13,984 bases of DNA from contig JBQCIO010000025.1 of assembly GCA_051953655.1 (NCBI GenBank), positions 1-13,984 of the forward strand. The letters run 5' to 3'. The notes under the pieces are model-generated. The model ran no database searches. It saw nothing but the letters and a program-made list of their open reading frames with translations, and was not told where the DNA came from. How positions within the stretch are numbered: the first letter of the stretch is position 1; every line of letters begins with the position of its first letter. The position numbers and the translations under genes are program-made. The DNA comes from JBQCHF01 sp051953655 (lineage in GTDB: Bacteria; Actinomycetota; Actinomycetes; Motilibacterales; Motilibacteraceae). Shown here in pieces: positions 13,601 to 13,984 of this stretch.

Positions 13601-13899
13601 GCGGTGGCCAACGGCGCGAGGGGCCGCCGCGCATGCCCTCGCTCGGGGAGACCCTCATGCGCACCATGCTGCTGGGCGGGGCGCAGAACCTCACCGACGC
13701 CCGGCGGCGGGCCGACCTGGTCATCACCCCCCGCACCAGCGGCGTCGGCATGCTGGAGTGGCACGAGATCGACACCGCCCGGGCCGCCGGCCGCGCCGCC
13801 GCCCAGGAGGCGTTGCCGGCCGTGCGCGCGCTGCTCGACGGCGGAACCGCCGCCACTCCCTTCCCGCTGACCGAGAGCGTGGAGCTCGTCGAGGGCTAG
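10651..13899 (+). CDS. MFS transporter - CNB - NTE-like patatin phospholipase fusion
   Basis: This protein of about 1082 residues has four parts. An EmrB/QacA-type (DHA2) MFS domain (about 22-465) carries FVDSTIVNVVFPDI (37-50), motif A GRSADLVGRRR (81-91) and motif C GLGPPAGG (163-170). A CNB domain (about 508-615) has cassette GELALLTGGRRSAG (571-584) with E572 and R581. A Rossmann-like spacer (about 630-790) resembles the segment between CNB and patatin domains in neuropathy target esterase. A patatin domain (about 805-1065) has the oxyanion loop AGGGARAFAHLG, nucleophile S841 in GTSSG and D955 in VDGTVLDNLPV, so the catalytic dyad is intact; Ala replaces the final Gly of the usual GGGxRG. 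It probably hydrolyses membrane lipids under cyclic-nucleotide control. From memory, M. tuberculosis Rv3239c and Rv3728 have this same architecture. Start: TTG 10651 has GGAG 6 bases upstream; TTG 10639 is the alternative. Confidence 0.87.
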   Translation: MSTHAADAGRIHVHTRRYSPKPAHVLAVSALGAFLAFVDSTIVNVVFPDIQESFHGTSLPTLSWVLNGYNIVIAALLIVAGRSADLVGRRRMFVGGVVLFVLASAACAAAGSAEQLIAFRLLQGVGAAMLIPASLGLVVNAFPLERRAHAIGLWGATAALASGLGPPAGGALVALWNWRLAFLVNVPIGIVTVVLARRVLVEGRASGRRRLPDLRGAVLLGAALATLTLGLVQGGDWGWSSAGVLLSFAAAVVCLVGYALSSRAHPVPLIDPDLLRQRAFVVANLATAVGAAGWFAYGLNHILWLRYVWDYSLLRAGLAVAPGAIAAAVAAAVLGRVADRGGIRTIVVGGALVWAVSLGWFYAHLVPLQPHFAGAWLVGQVISGIGIGATMPTLASAALTGVPGGRYATASAVNSSIRQIGAVIGVSVLVIIVGTPSPTTIEAALRHGWEFSAGCFVVTAAVALLLGRLRAPSSTTVIDGGAGDGVAVPDVRLVAPRRAIDLVETSAPPSLFEVVAARDPDGVETVEVPAGQWLFRQGDDADGMYVVRAGRFEVVVDGAVVRRLGPGELVGELALLTGGRRSAGVRASRDGTVSRVSSERFAIAVALDPEAMLQVATTVARRLERVAPAPHPDPAPSVVAVVAATPDAAVDVVAEALEAELRRICSVVLLRSVDPSGLERAERDHDVVLLVAAHDRQVDDQHGVDQHGVDQHGADQHGDQRVWRDFCLRSADRVVSVVAPSAVPPAGADRSALAGGHLVWAGGRPERELRSAWHARLEPSTAHHVDPQLPRDGVRALARRLAGRSPALVLAGGGARAFAHLGVLEVFEEAGLTFDRVAGTSSGAVVAALWATGRSAAEIDAAVYNEFVRHRLLGDVTLPAAGLIKGRRVGAALHRHFGDTLIEELDREFACVSVDLLGKQPVVHRSGRLTDAVFASLRLPGVFAPMRLNGSLHVDGTVLDNLPVAALTERHEGPVVAVDISVGGGGQRREGPPRMPSLGETLMRTMLLGGAQNLTDARRRADLVITPRTSGVGMLEWHEIDTARAAGRAAAQEALPAVRALLDGGTAATPFPLTESVELVEG
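12748..12804 (+). repeat. 15-bp tandem repeat encoding DQHG(V/A) in the phospholipase fusion
   Basis: GACCAGCACGGAGTT occurs at 12748-12762 and identically at 12763-12777, then as GACCAGCACGGGGCT at 12778-12792 and a partial copy GACCAGCACGGC at 12793-12804, with GACCAG following. It encodes DQHGV, DQHGV, DQHGA, DQHG, DQ (about residues 700-720). Because the period is a multiple of three, gain or loss of units would keep the frame. It lies in a loop of the spacer between the CNB and patatin domains. Confidence 0.85.
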
Positions 13900-13906
13900 T
13901 GATCGA

Positions 13907-13942
13907 GAAGGGCTGATGGCGCATATCCGCCATCAGCCCTTC
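13907..13942. terminator. Terminator hairpin after the phospholipase fusion gene
   Basis: GAAGGGCTGATGGCG (13907-13921) is the exact reverse complement of CGCCATCAGCCCTTC (13928-13942), with the 6-base loop CATATC. The 15-bp stem begins 7 bases after the stop codon. There is no T-tract, but its strength and place between probably convergent genes support a bidirectional terminator. Confidence 0.8.
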
Positions 13943-13957
13943 ACGCTCACCGGTCGG

Positions 13958-13984
13958 TCAGGTGCGTCGGCGGGGCCGCCGGGC
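13958..13984 (-). CDS. Possible C-terminal end of a convergent gene (right edge)
   Basis: On the minus strand the last 24 bases read as eight open codons (ARRPRRRT) followed by TGA (13960-13958). A basic, Arg-rich tail next to a bidirectional hairpin is what the end of a convergent gene would look like here, but eight codons are far too few to be sure and nothing can be said of function. Confidence 0.25.
   Translation of the reverse strand, partial: ARRPRRRT

Noticed and set aside
11014..13764. A 916-codon open frame opposite the MFS-CNB-patatin gene.
   Set aside because: Low-complexity Arg/Gly/His/Asp translation with no recognisable motif, opposite a gene with intact catalytic residues.
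5411..13899. An anti-phage Pycsar- or CBASS-like reading, with the cyclase producing a signal that activates the CNB-patatin membrane effector.
   Set aside because: The cyclase is a large two-domain ATPase/TPR protein, unlike small Pycsar cyclases or CD-NTases, the gene is not adjacent to the effector, and no other defence genes or mobile-element signs are seen. Ordinary signalling is the simpler explanation, although a lipase activated by a cyclic nucleotide remains conceptually similar.

Overview
The window is high-GC DNA (roughly 70 percent or more) with strong third-position GC bias, GTG and TTG starts, and long spurious open frames opposite real genes. This fits an actinobacterium. The gene types (ArsR with an SRPBCC partner, an MFS-CNB-patatin fusion, a two-domain class III cyclase with an ATPase) point the same way. 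Genus cannot be fixed from the sequence; Geodermatophilaceae or a related soil actinobacterium is a guess.

Layout, left to right. Positions 1-227 (-) hold the N-terminal part of an unidentified gene with a LexA-box-like site in its promoter. A regulatory stretch follows (228-529) with a long inverted repeat. Positions 530-1885 (+) are a two-gene operon: an ArsR-type repressor and a tandem SRPBCC/AHSA1 protein. The repressor's likely operator covers its own -10 box and start codon. Positions 5277-1918 (-) are a likely operon: a metallo-beta-lactamase-fold hydrolase, an MFS transporter with a C-terminal cyclic-nucleotide-binding (CNB) domain, and a Crp/Fnr regulator. Divergent from it, 5411-9337 (+) encodes a 1308-residue protein with two class III nucleotide cyclase domains, an AAA-type ATPase and a long helical-repeat C-terminus, an order resembling animal soluble adenylyl cyclase. 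A strong bidirectional terminator separates it from a convergent secreted protein of unknown function (10417-9395, -). After a divergent promoter region with a 31-bp near-palindrome, 10651-13899 (+) encodes a 14-TM-type MFS transporter fused to a CNB domain and an NTE-like patatin phospholipase. It ends in a 15-bp hairpin, after which only the last codons of a convergent gene may be visible.

The unifying theme is cyclic-nucleotide signalling. One probable cyclase, one hydrolase that might degrade the signal, and three proteins with CNB domains (a transcription factor, a transporter, and a transporter-phospholipase) lie within 12 kb. My reading is that the cyclase makes cAMP or a related nucleotide in response to a signal sensed by its ATPase/TPR half, that Crp carries it to transcription, and that the two membrane proteins carry it to transport and lipid hydrolysis. 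The domains are directly visible; the circuit, the identity of the nucleotide and the role of the MBL protein are inference. The ArsR-SRPBCC operon looks independent of this system.
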